Below the pieces are notes generated by a model. That model worked only from the letters and a program-made list of their open reading frames with translations. It did not search any database and was not told the DNA's origin. Positions 41,810-50,843 of a stretch of DNA of 64,000 nucleotides are shown here, piece by piece (positions within the stretch are counted from its first letter, which is position 1; every line of letters begins with the position of its first letter). This DNA is from Caryophanales bacterium (GTDB lineage: Bacteria > Bacillota_I > Bacilli_A > Izemoplasmatales > UBA1188). The translations under genes and the position numbers were made by a program. The stretch lies in assembly GCA_020633845.1 (NCBI GenBank), contig JACKCW010000001.1:1-64000 (forward strand), in the 5' to 3' direction.

Positions 41810-43042
41810 TTAGTTTGTCTGATTATCTAGTAATTCCTTTATCTTGTTTGCCAGTAAACAAGAATCTTTGTATTTAGATATGCTCATTAGATATTCTCTT
41901 TCTAGATTATATAGTTCAACTATTTGGTATACGTTTTTACCTTCAAATAATTTGGTAAAACTTTCATTTTCAAACAATTCCCTACTAACAGTATTTTCTT
42001 CTTTCCGGTAAAAATACTCTAAGTAGAAATTAGGATTTGATTCATTTAGTTTTTTAACGTTCTTTATATATGATTCTTTTTCTTCTTCCAAACAATATTT
42101 ATAGAAGACAACGTTTGAAAAAAGCGGCGAATATATATTAATCTTGTCTAAGTACTCTTTAGCGGTTATTTCTTTTTTAAGCATATAGTAAGACGCACCG
42201 ACAATGGCATTATACACATCCTCATCTTCGCTTTTTATCAGATTTTTTATACTTTCGCACATATCAATGGCATATTGATACTCTTTTTCGAGAAAAAGCA
42301 GTCTGGCATACTCCATTTTTAAAGTTTTGAGACGAGGAATATGAATTGATGAGGAATATACTAAAAGCAACTCATTAAAAAGATTGGCGGCCTGAGCCGG
42401 TCTTTTTGTTTTATAGTAGAGCCTAAAACAAAAGTCATCGATTAATACCGAGAGCTTCTTTTCCGTTTTTCTTGTATCGGATAAAACCGTGGCAATGGAA
42501 AGAGCGGTCTCAAAGTCAGAAACCATTAGAAAATATTCACCGCAATAAAGAGCGAATATTTTAATCATGTCTCTGTCCATTGAATTAACCAAGGAAAGAT
42601 CTCTTTCTATCAGATTCTTTGCCGAATCTTTATCCTTGTTCATTACATAGTAACCGAGCTTAATAATATCCGCAGTATGATTGTCCTCTATTTCCTCGAC
42701 ATCTTTATAAAGCGAACGGTAAGCATCAAGATCAATGTCATAAAAGAAATCAATCGAATTCTGGAGAAGTTCCGGAGCGTTTTCCAAAACATATATTTCC
42801 CATTTCGGTATTTTTACTTTTTCCATTAATAATTCTAAGCATCTGGGATTCGGATTAATCTTGTTTGATTCTATTTTTGATAAATAAGAAATACTGCAGA
42901 TTGATTTTGCTACTTCTGACTGAGTTAGGCCCAAGTTAAGTCTTTTTCTTTTTGCGAGAGCCCCTATTGTAAGATTTTTCTGTTTTTCTGCTTCGTTGAT
43001 TTTGGTTTTTTTAATAATTCTTGTCAATGATGTAATATTCAT
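41810..43042 (-). CDS. XRE-family HTH regulator with helical repeat C terminus (Rgg/PlcR-like layout)
   Basis: 410 residues. The N-terminal HTH covers about residues 28-82 (KRLNLGLTQSEVAKSICSIS, YLSKIESNKINPNPRCLELL). The remaining 330 residues are helical with a TPR-like rhythm (for example YKDVEEIEDNHTADIIKLGYY and AEYDYAI-type repeats), the plan of RRNPP/Rgg-like regulators that may sense peptides or metabolites. I cannot name an ortholog, and no small peptide gene is visible next to it. Probably autoregulated: 12-nt direct repeats flank its promoter. Confidence 0.8.
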   Translation of the reverse strand: MNITSLTRIIKKTKINEAEKQKNLTIGALAKRKRLNLGLTQSEVAKSICSISYLSKIESNKINPNPRCLELLMEKVKIPKWEIYVLENAPELLQNSIDFFYDIDLDAYRSLYKDVEEIEDNHTADIIKLGYYVMNKDKDSAKNLIERDLSLVNSMDRDMIKIFALYCGEYFLMVSDFETALSIATVLSDTRKTEKKLSVLIDDFCFRLYYKTKRPAQAANLFNELLLVYSSSIHIPRLKTLKMEYARLLFLEKEYQYAIDMCESIKNLIKSEDEDVYNAIVGASYYMLKKEITAKEYLDKINIYSPLFSNVVFYKYCLEEEKESYIKNVKKLNESNPNFYLEYFYRKEENTVSRELFENESFTKLFEGKNVYQIVELYNLEREYLMSISKYKDSCLLANKIKELLDNQTN

Positions 43043-43054
43043 TTCATCCTCCGT

Positions 43055-43109
43055 TTAATTTGAAAATACATCGCAATTTAGTAAAAATCAATAAGGGTTA
43101 ATTTGAAAA
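43055..43109 (-). promoter_or_regulatory. HTH regulator promoter flanked by direct repeats
   Basis: TTGATT (43086-43091), 17-nt spacer, TATTTT (43063-43068). The 12-mer TTTTCAAATTAA occurs twice on the minus strand: once just upstream of the -35 (43098-43109) and once across the -10 (43055-43066), 43 nt apart start to start (four helical turns). Consistent with binding by the encoded HTH protein. Confidence 0.55.
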
Positions 43110-43117
43110 AATAAAAT

Positions 43118-43144
43118 AAAAAAACCACGATTTAAAGATCGTGG
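43118..43144 (-). terminator. Intrinsic terminator overlapping the nth stop
   Basis: CCACGAT/ATCGTGG stem with seven T on the minus strand; the nth stop codon (TAA) lies in its loop. Confidence 0.88.
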
Positions 43145-43764
43145 CCGTATTTACAATATTGCTTAATTTCACAGGATGCGCAAAGCGGTTTTCTCGCATT
43201 GCATTCGTTTCTTCCAAATGCGATTATCATATGGTGTAATTTTCGATAATCGGTTTCTTGAAAAAATGCCTTAAGTTTCTTTTCTGTCCCATATGAATTA
43301 TCACCATCTTCCGCAATTTGAAGGCGCTTTGCGACTCTCATTATATGTGTGTCTACCCCGAGAGTATTCATATTATAATATTCCGACAAAAACACATTTG
43401 CGGTCTTCCTTCCTACTCCGGATAAGGTAGATAATAAATCGAAATTATTTGGTGTTTTACCGTTATACTCATTACTTATTTTATCGGCACAGGAAATAAT
43501 GTTTTTGGCTTTGGCGTGATATAGTCCAAGTTTATGGATGATGTTCTCTATATCAGAAATAGAAGCTTTAGATAAAGACAAAAAGTCAGGGTATTTTTCA
43601 AAAAGAATAGAAGTTACTTCATTGACTTTAATGTCTGTTGTCTGGGCGCTTAGTATTATAGAAATTAGAAGTTCGTAATCGTTTTTATATATAAGAGCGC
43701 ATGAAGCGTCCGGATGAAGTCTGTTAAGGTAAGATAAAAATACTTCTTTGGTTATTTTTTCCAT
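43132..43764 (-). CDS. nth: Endonuclease III
   Basis: 210 residues. Helix-hairpin-helix LLSTLSGVGRKTANVFLSEY with the catalytic lysine, LGVDTHIMRVAKRL with the catalytic aspartate, and the C-terminal 4Fe-4S ligands spaced C-x6-C-x2-C-x5-C (CNARKPLCASCEIKQYC). Excises oxidised pyrimidines. It overlaps dnaD by 13 nt; dnaD-nth is also the B. subtilis order. Confidence 0.97.
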   Translation of the reverse strand: MEKITKEVFLSYLNRLHPDASCALIYKNDYELLISIILSAQTTDIKVNEVTSILFEKYPDFLSLSKASISDIENIIHKLGLYHAKAKNIISCADKISNEYNGKTPNNFDLLSTLSGVGRKTANVFLSEYYNMNTLGVDTHIMRVAKRLQIAEDGDNSYGTEKKLKAFFQETDYRKLHHMIIAFGRNECNARKPLCASCEIKQYCKYGHDL

Positions 43765-44399
43765 TTTTCCTTAAGTCCGGCCATCACTTCACTGGTTTCT
43801 TTATATTCCGGATTCTGTTCTTTTAGGATTTTTCCTTTAATCAATTTAGAATCCACATACTTAAGCGAGGTTTTTCCATTCTTACAGGCATTAAGCATTT
43901 CCTTTTCGATTTCCTCGTAAGTAAAAGCTCTTTCCTGTGCCCATTTTTGAATGGTTTCCGCATCCAGCGGCGACATTTGAGTTTTAAATTCTTTCTCGTA
44001 TAAATCGACGATTTTTTCTTCTAAAGTTCTTGATTTCTTTTCTTCCGTTTCTTTTACGGATTTGGTGTAGAGAGAAACAATATTATTATAAAGTTTATCT
44101 AAATAGAAAAATTCTCCTTCTTTTTGAGTTTTTCCGTTAATTTCCACTTTAATAAGTATGTATCCTTTGTTTGTAAGATTATCTAAGCTCTTATAGAAAT
44201 CATCACTCGAAAGTCCGGTTTTCTTTACGAGTTTAGATGGCACAAAGGCTCTGTTTCCTTTCATTTCCTGACGGTTAAGCATTGAAAGAACGATAATATC
44301 TTTTTCTTCTATATTCAGTTTTTTATAGTTCTTGATTAAGATGGCGTTGAAATTAATTAAATCGTCTTCAAGAAGCTTCATAAATAAATCAATTTCCAT
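43752..44399 (-). CDS. dnaD: DnaD domain replication protein
   Basis: 215 residues: N-terminal winged-helix domain (LINFNAILIKNYKKLNIEEKDIIVLSML, residues 14-41) and a C-terminal DnaD/DnaB-like domain with YEKEF...LSPLDAETIQKW and the conserved YxxxxIxxW-like segment, then KYVDSKLIKGKI. DnaD helps load the helicase at oriC and restart forks. Lies 2 nt after rnc and is coupled to nth. Confidence 0.9.
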   Translation of the reverse strand: MEIDLFMKLLEDDLINFNAILIKNYKKLNIEEKDIIVLSMLNRQEMKGNRAFVPSKLVKKTGLSSDDFYKSLDNLTNKGYILIKVEINGKTQKEGEFFYLDKLYNNIVSLYTKSVKETEEKKSRTLEEKIVDLYEKEFKTQMSPLDAETIQKWAQERAFTYEEIEKEMLNACKNGKTSLKYVDSKLIKGKILKEQNPEYKETSEVMAGLKEKWKK

Positions 44400-44401
44400 A
44401 G

Positions 44402-45073
44402 TTATTTTAAGGCCAGTTTTTCAAGAGCGGCTTTGGCAGCGTTTTGTTCCGCCTCCGCATGGCTTTTGCCTGTTCCTTCCCCTAAACTTATTTCATTATC
44501 CATTATTATTCTCGCGGTAAAGGTTCTATCATGAGATTCACCGGTTTCTTTTATTATCGAATATTTTAATGAACGTTTATCAGATTGAAGATATTCTTGA
44601 AGAGTCGTCTTATAATCTATTGTTTCTTCATAGGCATGGCCGAGATTCGGAAGCATGACCTTTTTAACGATTTTCTTGCAGGCATCAATTCCTTGATCAA
44701 TATAAACCGCCCCCATTAAAGCTTCAAAAGCGTCCGCTTTTATTGCGTCTTTATCTCTGCCTCCGGTTTTTTCTTCACCTTTACCAAGGAAAAGATAATC
44801 TTGAAGATTAAATAAAGAGGCAAAATATGAAAGAGATTTTTCACAAACAATATTAGCTCTTTTTTTAGTCAGTACTCCTTCGTTTTCTTTTTCGCTTTCA
44901 AAAAGATATTCTCCGATTAAAAGATCCACGACAGCATCGCCGATAAATTCCAGTCTTTCATTATTTTTACCGCCGTTTTCGTTGGCGTAAGAAGAATGAG
45001 TCAGAGCTGTTTTTAAAAGATCCTTATCCTCAAAATCAATATCAAAATACTCCTCAATCGGATGTTCCTTCAT
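44402..45073 (-). CDS. rnc: Ribonuclease III
   Basis: 223 residues: endonuclease domain with ERLEFIGDAVVDLLIGEYL (metal-binding E and D) and a C-terminal double-stranded RNA-binding domain (DYKTTLQEYLQ... GTGKSHAEAEQNAAKAAL). Processes rRNA precursors. Starts inside the plsX end (20-nt overlap). The fabD-fabG-acpP genes that separate plsX and rnc in Bacillus are absent. Confidence 0.97.
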   Translation of the reverse strand: MKEHPIEEYFDIDFEDKDLLKTALTHSSYANENGGKNNERLEFIGDAVVDLLIGEYLFESEKENEGVLTKKRANIVCEKSLSYFASLFNLQDYLFLGKGEEKTGGRDKDAIKADAFEALMGAVYIDQGIDACKKIVKKVMLPNLGHAYEETIDYKTTLQEYLQSDKRSLKYSIIKETGESHDRTFTARIIMDNEISLGEGTGKSHAEAEQNAAKAALEKLALK

Positions 45074-46070
45074 CTTTTACATTCTCCTTTTTAAGCGCTT
45101 CGCTTACTTTTCCTATTACATTAGTTCTTGTAACATCAGCCGCTCTTTTTATTCCATAGGCAAAAGCGTGGGCGTTAGACGATCCATGCGTTTTTATAAC
45201 CGGAAAATTAACTCCGAATATCATGGCGTTAGAGAGTTCGTCCGGATTTATTTCTTTTTTAAAATTATTTAGATTCTTTTTAGAAAGAAGAGCGCCGATT
45301 TTACCGAAGAAACCCTTCATTAAATTCTTTTTCAGCATTTTACCGATAGATTTAGCGGTTCCTTCTAAGGTTTTAATAACCATATTGGTGGTAAACCCGT
45401 CGGAAATAAGAATATCGCATGGAGGTTCAAGAATGTCTTTTGTCTCAACGTTCCCGATAAAATTAAGATCGGAATCTTCGAGAAGAGCGAAACATTCTTT
45501 ATCAAAGTCTCGTCCTTTTCCTTCCTCTGTACCAATATTCATTAAACCTATTCTCGGGTTTTCTTTACCTAAAATTTCTTTAGTAAAAACGGAAGCGTAA
45601 TGCGCTTGTTGAAGAAGGTATTCCGGTTTAATTTCCACATTGGCGCCGGAGTCCAAAATTACCGTCTCTTTGTTTGTAAGAGACGGGATGATTGGCGACA
45701 AAGCCACTCTTTTAAATCCTTCCATTCTATGAATTATCAAATGAGCGCCGACAATTAAGGCTTGCGTCGGGCCGCTTGATACGGCACAATCGGCTTCTCC
45801 TAAGGAAACCGCGGTCAGCGTTCTTACCATTGAAGAATCTTTAAGAGTTCTTATCGCTCTTACCGGATCGTGTTCTCCCATCGGGATAACGTCTTTTGCG
45901 TCTTCAATTCTAATTCTCGAAGAATCGGTAAGATATTTCTTTATTTCTTCTTCTTTTCCATAAAGAATAATTTCAATATCGTCAATCATCTTTATGGCTT
46001 CCATTGCGCCTTTAACTTGCGCTTCGGGAGCGAAATCTCCTCCCATTGCGTCTACAGCCACTTTAATCAT
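45054..46070 (-). CDS. plsX: Phosphate acyltransferase PlsX
   Basis: 338 residues from MIKVAVDAMGGDFAPE; the ATG at 46070 has GGAGG 7 nt upstream. GEADCAVSSGPTQALIVGAH and PPCDILISDGFTTNMVIKT are conserved blocks. Makes acyl-phosphate from acyl-ACP, or, together with the fatty acid kinase FakA (48792-50450), links exogenous fatty acids to phospholipid synthesis. Follows recG by 38 nt; fapR, which lies between them in Bacillus, is absent. Confidence 0.96.
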   Translation of the reverse strand: MIKVAVDAMGGDFAPEAQVKGAMEAIKMIDDIEIILYGKEEEIKKYLTDSSRIRIEDAKDVIPMGEHDPVRAIRTLKDSSMVRTLTAVSLGEADCAVSSGPTQALIVGAHLIIHRMEGFKRVALSPIIPSLTNKETVILDSGANVEIKPEYLLQQAHYASVFTKEILGKENPRIGLMNIGTEEGKGRDFDKECFALLEDSDLNFIGNVETKDILEPPCDILISDGFTTNMVIKTLEGTAKSIGKMLKKNLMKGFFGKIGALLSKKNLNNFKKEINPDELSNAMIFGVNFPVIKTHGSSNAHAFAYGIKRAADVTRTNVIGKVSEALKKENVKDEGTSD

Positions 46071-46108
46071 AGATAAACCTCCGCTTCTATTTGTTAATTT
46101 TATCATTT

Positions 46109-48079
46109 TCAGTCGAAATTATCACTGTATAAGTGATTTTGGTAGAAGGAAACTGTCTTTTCGTCGTTTTGAATAATTTCGTCCGCGTCTTTAACGGCGT
46201 TTTGCAAAATATCTTTATCCTTTTCTAGATCGGCGAAACGGAATTTAAGAAGACCGCTTTGCGATACGCCGAGGAAGTCTCCCGGGCCTCGATCTTTTAA
46301 GTCTTGTTCGCTGATTAAGAATCCGTCTTGAGTTTCTTCAAGTATACTTAACTTCTCCGGCTTTTCCACTGATTTCACCATTAAGAAACAATATCCGGAG
46401 TCTTCGCTTCTTCCCACCCTTCCTCTTAATTGATGAAGCTGAGAAAGGCCGAAACGGTCGGCATCTATCACTACCATTACCGTGGCGGCTTTAGCGTCAA
46501 TTCCCACTTCAATTACTGAAGTCGACACCAAAATATCAATTTCATGATTCAAAAAAGACATCAGCACTTTTTCTTTTTCGTCTTCTGATAGTCTCCCATG
46601 AAGAAGACCGATTTTGAATTGACTGTAGTATTTTTCGAGATCATTCTTTATTTTTAGTACACCATTTAGAGACAATTCTTCGTTGTCTTCAATAGAAGGG
46701 GCCACAAAATATGCCTGATGGTGATCTTCTATCTCGCTTTTCACAAAATCTAAAACCTTTAAGTAATTTTTATAATCATAGATCTTGGTGATAATCTTTT
46801 TTCTTCCCTTAGGCATAGATCTGATGGTTAAAATATTCATATCTTTAAATGCCGTTAAGGCGAGAGTTCTCGGAATCGGGGTGGCCGTCATATATAAGAC
46901 ATCCGGATTCTCGCTTTTTTCTCTGATAACTTTTCTCTGTTCAACCCCGAATTTATGCTGCTCATCGCAGATAATAAAACCAAGTTTTTTAAATTTAACT
47001 TCGTCGGATAAAAGAGAATGAGTGCCGATAACTATATCACAGTCACCATTATTTAAATCATTTAAGATTTTATTTCTTTCTTTTCCCGATGCTGATGCGG
47101 TCAAAAGCGAAACGTTTACGCCGAACATCGAAAGATATGAACTAAAAGTTTTATAGTGCTGATAAGCAAGAGTCTCGGTTGGAACCATTAATAAAGATTG
47201 ATATCCGGCCGTATAAACCGCGTATGCCGCCACTATGGAAACTATAGTCTTTCCGGAACCGGTATCTCCTTGAAGAAGCATATTTAGAGGAACTTCGCTT
47301 TGAAGATATTTAAATATTTCGTTAACCGCGTTTTTCTGATCTTCGGTAAAGTCAAAATGAATAGAAAGCGAAATAAAATCTTTTACCGCTTTTATATCGT
47401 ATTTCTTTGGAGTCTTTCTTAGAGATGATAGATTCTTTCTGATTAATGCCATCTTCAAACAAAAAGAAAGCAGTTCATAATATTTTAAAGCTTCAATCGC
47501 CTTATTCGCTTCTTCAGTAGATTCCGGGTGATGAATCGAAAGGATAAGCGATCTACCGGTATCAAATCCGTATTTATGAAAATAGTTTTCGGATATCGTC
47601 ATTTCCCTTGGTTCATAGTAATTGATGGCTTCCATCATTATCTTCTGCATATGAAGATCGGAGATTCCTTCAATTCTGTATTCCGGCACTATCCCTTCTT
47701 TATAATCTTCTTTCAGAAATACTTTAGAAGCGATGATGGCCCGGTATTCATTACTATATCTTCCGCATAACACAACTTCACTGCCTATCGAAAGAATTTT
47801 TTTGAGATACATGGTATTAAAAGACACAACTTCAAATTTTAAATTATTAATCATGACGGAAAAACTGACTTTAGTTTTATTCTGAAGTTTTCTTATTGAG
47901 ACTTCATCAATTAATATAGCTTCGGCGTTAAAGTCCGAGGTATAAGAAAAACCGGTCAGTCTAAATTCTAAATAAGATGAAGGTATTGTATAAAGAAGAG
48001 AAGGTATGTCTACTATACCCTTCTCTTTGAATATCTCTTTGATTTTGGGGCCAACACCTTTGATATCGTCGATTTTCAT
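46109..48079 (-). CDS. recG: ATP-dependent DNA helicase RecG
   Basis: 656 residues: wedge OB domain at the N terminus, helicase motif I QGDTGSGKT near 267, DEQH box (CDEQHKFGVEQR), motif III TATPIPRT, and motif VI QLRGRVGRS. Shorter than the 680-residue Bacillus protein by a little at the N terminus. Remodels stalled forks and Holliday junctions. It overlaps the upstream alkylation-repair gene by 4 nt. Confidence 0.97.
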   Translation of the reverse strand: MKIDDIKGVGPKIKEIFKEKGIVDIPSLLYTIPSSYLEFRLTGFSYTSDFNAEAILIDEVSIRKLQNKTKVSFSVMINNLKFEVVSFNTMYLKKILSIGSEVVLCGRYSNEYRAIIASKVFLKEDYKEGIVPEYRIEGISDLHMQKIMMEAINYYEPREMTISENYFHKYGFDTGRSLILSIHHPESTEEANKAIEALKYYELLSFCLKMALIRKNLSSLRKTPKKYDIKAVKDFISLSIHFDFTEDQKNAVNEIFKYLQSEVPLNMLLQGDTGSGKTIVSIVAAYAVYTAGYQSLLMVPTETLAYQHYKTFSSYLSMFGVNVSLLTASASGKERNKILNDLNNGDCDIVIGTHSLLSDEVKFKKLGFIICDEQHKFGVEQRKVIREKSENPDVLYMTATPIPRTLALTAFKDMNILTIRSMPKGRKKIITKIYDYKNYLKVLDFVKSEIEDHHQAYFVAPSIEDNEELSLNGVLKIKNDLEKYYSQFKIGLLHGRLSEDEKEKVLMSFLNHEIDILVSTSVIEVGIDAKAATVMVVIDADRFGLSQLHQLRGRVGRSEDSGYCFLMVKSVEKPEKLSILEETQDGFLISEQDLKDRGPGDFLGVSQSGLLKFRFADLEKDKDILQNAVKDADEIIQNDEKTVSFYQNHLYSDNFD

Positions 48080-48753
48080 CTTATTTTTTTCAAATATTCT
48101 TTATCCTCTTCGCTGATTCTAAAGCTGTCCAAACATTTTCTGATGGTTTGTTTTCTTAATACTCCCGTTAATTCGTTTGATTCGATATGCGGTAAAATCA
48201 TTTCTTTTCTTTTCACAAACAAAACCGAAAAAAGCCAAGCCTTCGCCATCATTATATAATATTCTTCGCTTTTAATGTTTAAGATATCGTTTAAAAGATC
48301 TTCCATCATTTCACTTAAAGGATAGTAGTTCATAGTTAAGACAATAGCGAATCTTATTACCCAGATATTTTCATCTTGAAGCATTTTTTTAATTTCCGGG
48401 TAATATTTATTTAAATCCTTCCCAATGAATTTATAGGTCGAAGCTGCCGAGTCGGTAACGGCCCAGGAATCACAATATAAAGAAATCCTTTCTTTCGCGG
48501 CTTTTAGTATTTCTTCATCCTTAAGATAATAGGGAAGAAGGGAAAAATAAATATTTATTTCTTCAAAAGATTCGTCGTCAAGCTTTTTTAAAACTTCAAT
48601 GCTGTTTTCCTTGCCGATCTTTTTGATTATTTTTTTCATATCTGGAGATCTTACTCCTTTAACTTTATACGATGAGTTAACGATGGGAGCCGAGAAGGCC
48701 GCGTATTCACTATCAATATAATCTTTTAAAAGATTATCTAAAAATTCGCTCAT
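48076..48753 (-). CDS. DNA alkylation repair protein (AlkD-like HEAT-repeat glycosylase)
   Basis: 225 residues, almost all helical. YKVKGVRSPDMKKIIKKIGKEN, YCDSWAVTDSAAS and the conserved W/D pattern match the AlkC/AlkD-like family that removes bulky or charged alkyl bases. Sits between fakA and recG, where Bacillus has sdaAB/AA, and overlaps recG by 4 nt, so the two are co-expressed repair genes. Confidence 0.88.
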   Translation of the reverse strand: MSEFLDNLLKDYIDSEYAAFSAPIVNSSYKVKGVRSPDMKKIIKKIGKENSIEVLKKLDDESFEEINIYFSLLPYYLKDEEILKAAKERISLYCDSWAVTDSAASTYKFIGKDLNKYYPEIKKMLQDENIWVIRFAIVLTMNYYPLSEMMEDLLNDILNIKSEEYYIMMAKAWLFSVLFVKRKEMILPHIESNELTGVLRKQTIRKCLDSFRISEEDKEYLKKIR

Positions 48754-48768
48754 AATTTACCCCTTTCA

Positions 48769-48794
48769 ATAAAAAGACGCCATAAGGCGTCTTA
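48769..48794 (-). terminator. Intrinsic terminator overlapping the fakA stop
   Basis: GACGCC/GGCGTC stem around TTAT, then TTTTT on the minus strand. The stem starts right at the fakA TAA. The DNA-repair/recG genes follow 16 nt downstream with no clear promoter, so some read-through is likely. Confidence 0.87.
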
Positions 48795-50450
48795 TTCCAC
48801 TTCAATTATATAAGAATAAACTTCCTGCCCGCCGTCGAAAAGACCGAATTCCAAAGAGAAATTATTGCCGATATATTCCTCGATAATTTTTCTTTCTTCA
48901 TTGTCCACGTCTTTTCCGAAGAAAACAGTTAAAGAGACAGATTCGGTTTTGATCATCGCTTTTAAAAGATCTTCTACCGATTCTATTCTACTCTTAAAAC
49001 TGTTTACTATTTCACCGTCGAGAATAGAAATAAAATCGCCTTTTTTTATTTCAATTCCCGAAGATACGGAATCTCTTATCGCATATGTTACTTCGCCGGA
49101 TTCGATTGAATGTATTTTTGCTTCCATTTCGTTCATATTTTCTTCCGGAGTTTCGCTGGAATCAAAAGATAGAAGCGAAGCATAACCTTCCGGAATAGTA
49201 AAGGCCGGAACGACAACCACATGTTTGTCGTTAATAAGAGCCTTAGCGCTTTTAGCGGATAAATAAACATTTTTATTATTGGGAATTACATAAACGTGTT
49301 CGGCGTTTACTTTCTTGATGGCTTCAACGAAATCGCCGGTTGACGGGTTCATTGTTTGACCGCCGTCAATAACCTCGTTGACTCCCAAATCTTCAAAGAT
49401 CTCTTTGAGTCCTTTTCCGTTAACTACCGCCACAATGCCGTTAAGTTGTTTCTCTTTTTCGTTTATTTCTTTTTTCGTTTTAAAATTCTGGGCGGCTAAA
49501 GAAGAATTCTCTTCCGTTTGGATAGCCATATTTTCGGCTTTAACCGCACATAAGGCTCCATATTCCTGGGCTAAGGTAAATATTTCACCCGGAGTCTTCG
49601 TATGAATGTGAACTTTTAAAATATCTTTGTCGTCGACAACCACAATACTGGTGCCGTATACTTCGATTCGCTTGGTAAATTTTTCTTTATCAAAATCGAG
49701 GTTAGGATTAAGCCTGATTGTGAATTCCGTACAATATCCGTATTTGTTTAATTCATAAAAATCAAAATCGAGAAAATTAAGACTTTGGTCTTGGTGGCTC
49801 GATTTAGAAGTGGTAATTTCCGAAAGAGAATGCACTTCTCCTTTTAAATAAGCCGACATTCCTTTTAATATTTCCACATAACCGGCAGCGCCGGAGTCAA
49901 CTAAAGACGTTCCCTTTAAGACCGGAAGAATATCGGTAGTTCTTTTAAGCGATTCTTCCGCTTCTTTTAAATATATATCAAAAAGTTCTTCTACCGATTT
50001 AATGGAAGAAAAATTATTGTATACCGCTTTTGCCGCATCTTTTACAACGGTGAGAATAGTTCCTTCTACCGGAGTTAAAACCGCTTTATAGGCATTTAAC
50101 CTGGCTTGATAGAGTGCTTCGTTTATTGAATAAAGATCCGCCTCGTCCATCTTTTTATTATCTATTGGGGTAAGACCCGCAAAAATTTGGGATAATATAA
50201 CGCCGCTGTTTCCTCTGGCTCCGATTAAAAGTCCTTTCGAAAATTTCTTTGATAGTTCGAGAATGGACGGGTTTTCCAGATTGTAAACTTCCTTGATACC
50301 ATTCATATATGTGGAACTCATATTACTGCCGGTATCTCCGTCCGGAACCGGGAATACATTCAGATCATCGATCATTTTGGCGCTTCTTTTTAAGTATACC
50401 GCTCCGTTTACAAGCATTCCTAAATAATCCGAACCCGTAAGTACTTCCAT
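48792..50450 (-). CDS. fakA: Fatty acid kinase FakA (DAK2/YloV family)
   Basis: 552 residues: N-terminal DAK2 ATP-binding domain (NVFPVPDGDTGSNMSSTY, with GARGNSGVILSQI), a linker domain, and a C-terminal domain with repeats like those of DhaK/EDD. Phosphorylates fatty acids bound to FakB; PlsX then handles the acyl-phosphate. No fakB is seen in the window. Divergent from rpmB, as in Bacillus, but without the Asp23-like yloU. A 15-nt palindrome lies at the very start of its transcript. Confidence 0.93.
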   Translation of the reverse strand: MEVLTGSDYLGMLVNGAVYLKRSAKMIDDLNVFPVPDGDTGSNMSSTYMNGIKEVYNLENPSILELSKKFSKGLLIGARGNSGVILSQIFAGLTPIDNKKMDEADLYSINEALYQARLNAYKAVLTPVEGTILTVVKDAAKAVYNNFSSIKSVEELFDIYLKEAEESLKRTTDILPVLKGTSLVDSGAAGYVEILKGMSAYLKGEVHSLSEITTSKSSHQDQSLNFLDFDFYELNKYGYCTEFTIRLNPNLDFDKEKFTKRIEVYGTSIVVVDDKDILKVHIHTKTPGEIFTLAQEYGALCAVKAENMAIQTEENSSLAAQNFKTKKEINEKEKQLNGIVAVVNGKGLKEIFEDLGVNEVIDGGQTMNPSTGDFVEAIKKVNAEHVYVIPNNKNVYLSAKSAKALINDKHVVVVPAFTIPEGYASLLSFDSSETPEENMNEMEAKIHSIESGEVTYAIRDSVSSGIEIKKGDFISILDGEIVNSFKSRIESVEDLLKAMIKTESVSLTVFFGKDVDNEERKIIEEYIGNNFSLEFGLFDGGQEVYSYIIEVE

Positions 50451-50473
50451 GATGCAGTCCTCCTTGAACCGTT

Positions 50474-50488
50474 TTGCCTATTAGGCAA
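50474..50488. repeat. 15-nt palindrome in the fakA 5' leader
   Basis: TTGCCTATTAGGCAA: exact 7-nt arms around one base, beginning about 3 nt after the predicted fakA transcription start. Could be an operator for a lipid regulator or a 5' stabilising stem; it does not match the FapR consensus. Confidence 0.55.
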
Positions 50489-50497
50489 TGTAGAATA

Positions 50498-50526
50498 ATT
50501 ATAATACAAACTTAAATTAATTGTAA
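50498..50526 (-). promoter_or_regulatory. fakA promoter
   Basis: TTACAA (50521-50526), 17-nt spacer, perfect TATAAT (50498-50503) on the minus strand; the -35 match is modest. Confidence 0.6.
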
Positions 50527-50546
50527 GCAGTTTTTAAAATTGCGTC

Positions 50547-50575
50547 TTGCATTAAACAAATATATTAGATATAAT
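50547..50575 (+). promoter_or_regulatory. rpmB promoter
   Basis: TTGCAT (50547-50552), 17-nt spacer, perfect TATAAT (50570-50575), 35 nt before the rpmB start. Confidence 0.83.
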
Positions 50576-50609
50576 TATAAAGGCTATTTTGATATGGAGG
50601 TATGCACAA

Positions 50610-50801
50610 ATGAGCAAACAATGCTATGTTACCGGCGTCAAATCGATGAGCGGAAACAGTAGGTCGCATTCCCTTCGTGCTTCCAAGAAAACCTGGAAAG
50701 CTAACCTTCAAAAAGTTAATATAATTAACGACAAAGGTGAAGTTGAAAGAGTTTACGTATCGGCAAGAGCTTTAAGAAGAGGAATGGTTAAAAGAGCCTA
50801 A
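50610..50801 (+). CDS. rpmB: 50S ribosomal protein L28
   Basis: 63 residues from MSKQCYVTGVKSMSGNSRSH; the ATG at 50610 has GGAGG 9 nt upstream, whereas the earlier in-frame ATG (50589) does not. Zinc-free form with a single N-terminal cysteine. Monocistronic and divergent from fakA, as in B. subtilis. Confidence 0.97.
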   Translation: MSKQCYVTGVKSMSGNSRSHSLRASKKTWKANLQKVNIINDKGEVERVYVSARALRRGMVKRA

Positions 50802-50810
50802 ACATAAAAG

Positions 50811-50836
50811 AAACAAACTGAGTGTTTGTTTTTTTT
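50811..50836. terminator. Bidirectional terminator between rpmB and htrA
   Basis: AAACAAAC/GTTTGTTT stem with a 5-nt loop; nine T follow on the plus strand and CTTTT on the minus strand. Serves rpmB and the convergent htrA operon. Confidence 0.88.
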
Positions 50837-50843
50837 ATACTTT

